Shown in pieces: positions 62,503-64,000 of a stretch of DNA of 64,000 bases (position 1 is the stretch's first letter; every line of letters begins with the position of its first letter). The position numbers and the translations under genes are program-made. The notes beneath the pieces are model-generated. The model ran no database searches. It had not been told where the DNA came from and saw only the letters and a program-made list of their open reading frames with translations. This stretch comes from Eulemur rufifrons (lineage: Eukaryota; Chordata; Mammalia; Primates; Lemuridae), in contig NC_090989.1 in NCBI RefSeq assembly GCF_041146395.1, positions 244,828,843-244,892,842 of the forward strand. The letters are read 5' to 3'.

Positions 62503-64000
62503 AATTAATCATTCATTTATTTAATCAGTCACTCATTTACTCAACAGCTAAAAATATATGTTGAATGCTTACTATATACACAGACACTTTTCTGGGTATT
62601 GGAGATATATCAGTAAATAAAATAGCCAGAAATCCCTGCCTTCATGGGGCTCCTGTAGGAAAGACCATGTAAAAGTTGATAAGTCTATATAAGTCTATAA
62701 AAGTCTATATAGTCTATGTAAGTCTATATAGAAGATGAAAGGTGCTATTGAGAACATAAAGCTGTAGGAGGCCCAGGAGGCCCAGTTAGGGAGTGGAGTA
62801 TAATTTAAATAGGATGGGCGGAGAACTCTCCAGAAGATGACAGTTAAGCAAAGACTTGAAGGAGCTAGGGAAGCTCACCATGTCGATAGACTGGGGAATA
62901 AAATCATAGGTAGAGGGTATAAACAAATGCAAAATTGCATTTTTGCATATCAGTATGGCTGAAGAAAAGTGAGAGGGATAGTAAGTAGTTGGAGAGGAAG
63001 TCAGAGAGATAATAAAAGGTGGGGAGACAAATCCTGTAGCATTTTTAGACTATTTTAAAGACATTGGCTTTCATTCTAAGTAAAATCTTGATGTTATCGG
63101 GCGGGGGCGGTTAGCAGAAGAGTGACTGCTGATGCATGCATTAGTAAATCTACTCAGAATGCCTTGCAGAGAATAGACTTTAGGGAAGTAAGACAGAAGC
63201 AGAGAGACCAGTTAGGAGGCTAAGGCAAAAATCCAGGGCAAGGTATTTGTGGATAGAACCAGGGTGATTATGGTAGAAGTGGGGAGAAATGGGAAGATTC
63301 TAGATATATTTTAAAAATAAAGCCAACAAAATTTTCTGACAGGAGATATGAGACCAGAAACAAAGACAAACAAACAAAAACAAGTAAAACCCCTGGGTGA
63401 ATGCAGGATATTTTGGACTGAGCTTTTGAGGTATAAAATTACCACTAACTAAGGTTGGAACAATTGAAGCAGCACCTGATTTGTGTGAGAGCAGAAAAGC
63501 AGCTTTGTACCCCGTTAAGTTCAGACACATTTTATGCATTGCAATAGAGCTGTCTGGAGTCTAGGGGTGAGGTCCATACCAGAAAGAAAATGCTATCAGT
63601 CTTTTAAAAGCACAAAGCCAAATCAGATCCCCAAGACAGAGCGGTTAGAAAAAAGGTCAACGGAACTCCCGAAGCCCAAATAGTAAATGATCAAGAAGAC
63701 TAGGATAAAACTATGAAGAGATTAATAAAATATAGACAATGAAGCAAGAAGAAAATCAGGGGAAATGTGATATCAAAGAAGTCAAGTGAGGAGAGCATTT
63801 TAAGAAGAAGGGAGTCATTAGCTGCGTCATAGGTAGACGATAGACCAAGTAATATGAGAATCAAAATTTGACCAATAGATTTAGCAATGTGATATTGTTG
63901 ATGACCATGTCAGCAGGAGTTTTAGTTGGTGAGAGAATGGAAGAGGAAGAATAGGAGGCACACAAAGTGTGAACAACTATTTTGAGGGACTTTGCTACAC
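62503..64000 (-). mobile_element. Long L2 LINE relic, minus strand, runs off right edge
   Basis: It starts with the reversed L2 terminus (CATTCATTTATTTAATCAGTC, GAATGCTTACTATATACACAG, CTGGGTATTGGAGATATATC, CTGCCTTCATGGGGCTCC). It continues through GAGAATAGACTTTAGGG, AGAGACCAGTTAGGAGGC, GATTCTAGATATATTTT, AAGCCAACAAAATTTTCTGA, then AAGAAGGGAGTCATTAGC, GACCAATAGATTTAGCAATG, TGTCAGCAGGAGTTTTAGTTGG. These are the reversed 3' UTR and RT/C-terminal part of L2 ORF2. A block at about 63440-63700, which should hold the RT catalytic region, aligns poorly and seems partly deleted or replaced. Frames are broken. A five-unit AAGTCTATAT tandem repeat (62681-62730) sits inside the 3' UTR part. Confidence 0.82.
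62681..62730. repeat. Decamer minisatellite (AAGTCTATAT)n
   Basis: Five near-perfect copies of a 10-base unit: AAGTCTATAT, AAGTCTATAA, AAGTCTATAT, AGTCTATGT, AAGTCTATAT. It expanded within the L2 3' UTR relic. Confidence 0.9.

Overview
This window looks like non-coding nuclear DNA from a strepsirrhine primate, most probably a lemur. The best evidence is a set of lineage-marked retroelements. Three full-length Alu dimers (31671-32026, 45902-46243, 57887-58248) have the long A/T-rich linker between monomers and the CTAGCACTCTGGGAGG left-arm variant typical of lemur Alus. Two L1 3' ends (37267-37380 and about 41120-41237) carry the matching GACTCGG...GCAAAGGCAATAT 3' UTR. This assignment rests on remembered consensus sequences, not on a database search.

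I find no protein-coding exon, rRNA or tRNA that I can support. All long open frames are short (135 codons at most). Those I could place lie in LINE, Alu or LTR relics, or in low-complexity sequence. The window is best read as intergenic or deep intronic sequence, and its structure is a layered record of transposon insertions.

Layout, left to right. 1-2535: MaLR LTR end, CT-rich repeat, Alu monomer, old L1 ORF2 relic (minus), L2 end. 2536-5263: mostly unique, with one AluJ-like dimer and a (CT)n run. 5264-6893: a minus-strand LTR split by a plus-strand LTR of the same family. 6894-14984: mostly unique, with MIR and L2 scraps. 14985-16290: a MIR followed by a long CR1/L3 LINE relic. 16290-27264: many MIR/L2 fragments, a candidate LTR (21597-22065) and a compound microsatellite. 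27265-30636: a third copy of the nested LTR family, an L1M/HAL1 5' fragment, an L2 end and an MLT1-type LTR. 31661-32036: a young lemur Alu with a perfect target duplication. 33505-38415: MIRs, a palindromic DNA transposon and a lineage-specific L1 3' end. 38495-41398: an MLT1-type LTR split by a twin-primed (internally inverted) L1. 41399-45900: largely repeat-poor. 45892-46253: a second young Alu, 318/320 identical to the first. 46254-55905: an L2 end, a MIR cluster, an L1 3' end, then about 6 kb of repeat-poor DNA. 55906-64000: a MER2-like transposon, a minus-strand lemur Alu, an Alu right arm, and a long L2 relic running off the right edge.

No undescribed system is evident. The most informative structures are the two nested insertions (LTR in LTR; twin-primed L1 in LTR) and the pair of near-identical direct Alus 14.2 kb apart. 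Coordinates of old repeats are approximate, usually within 10-30 bases.
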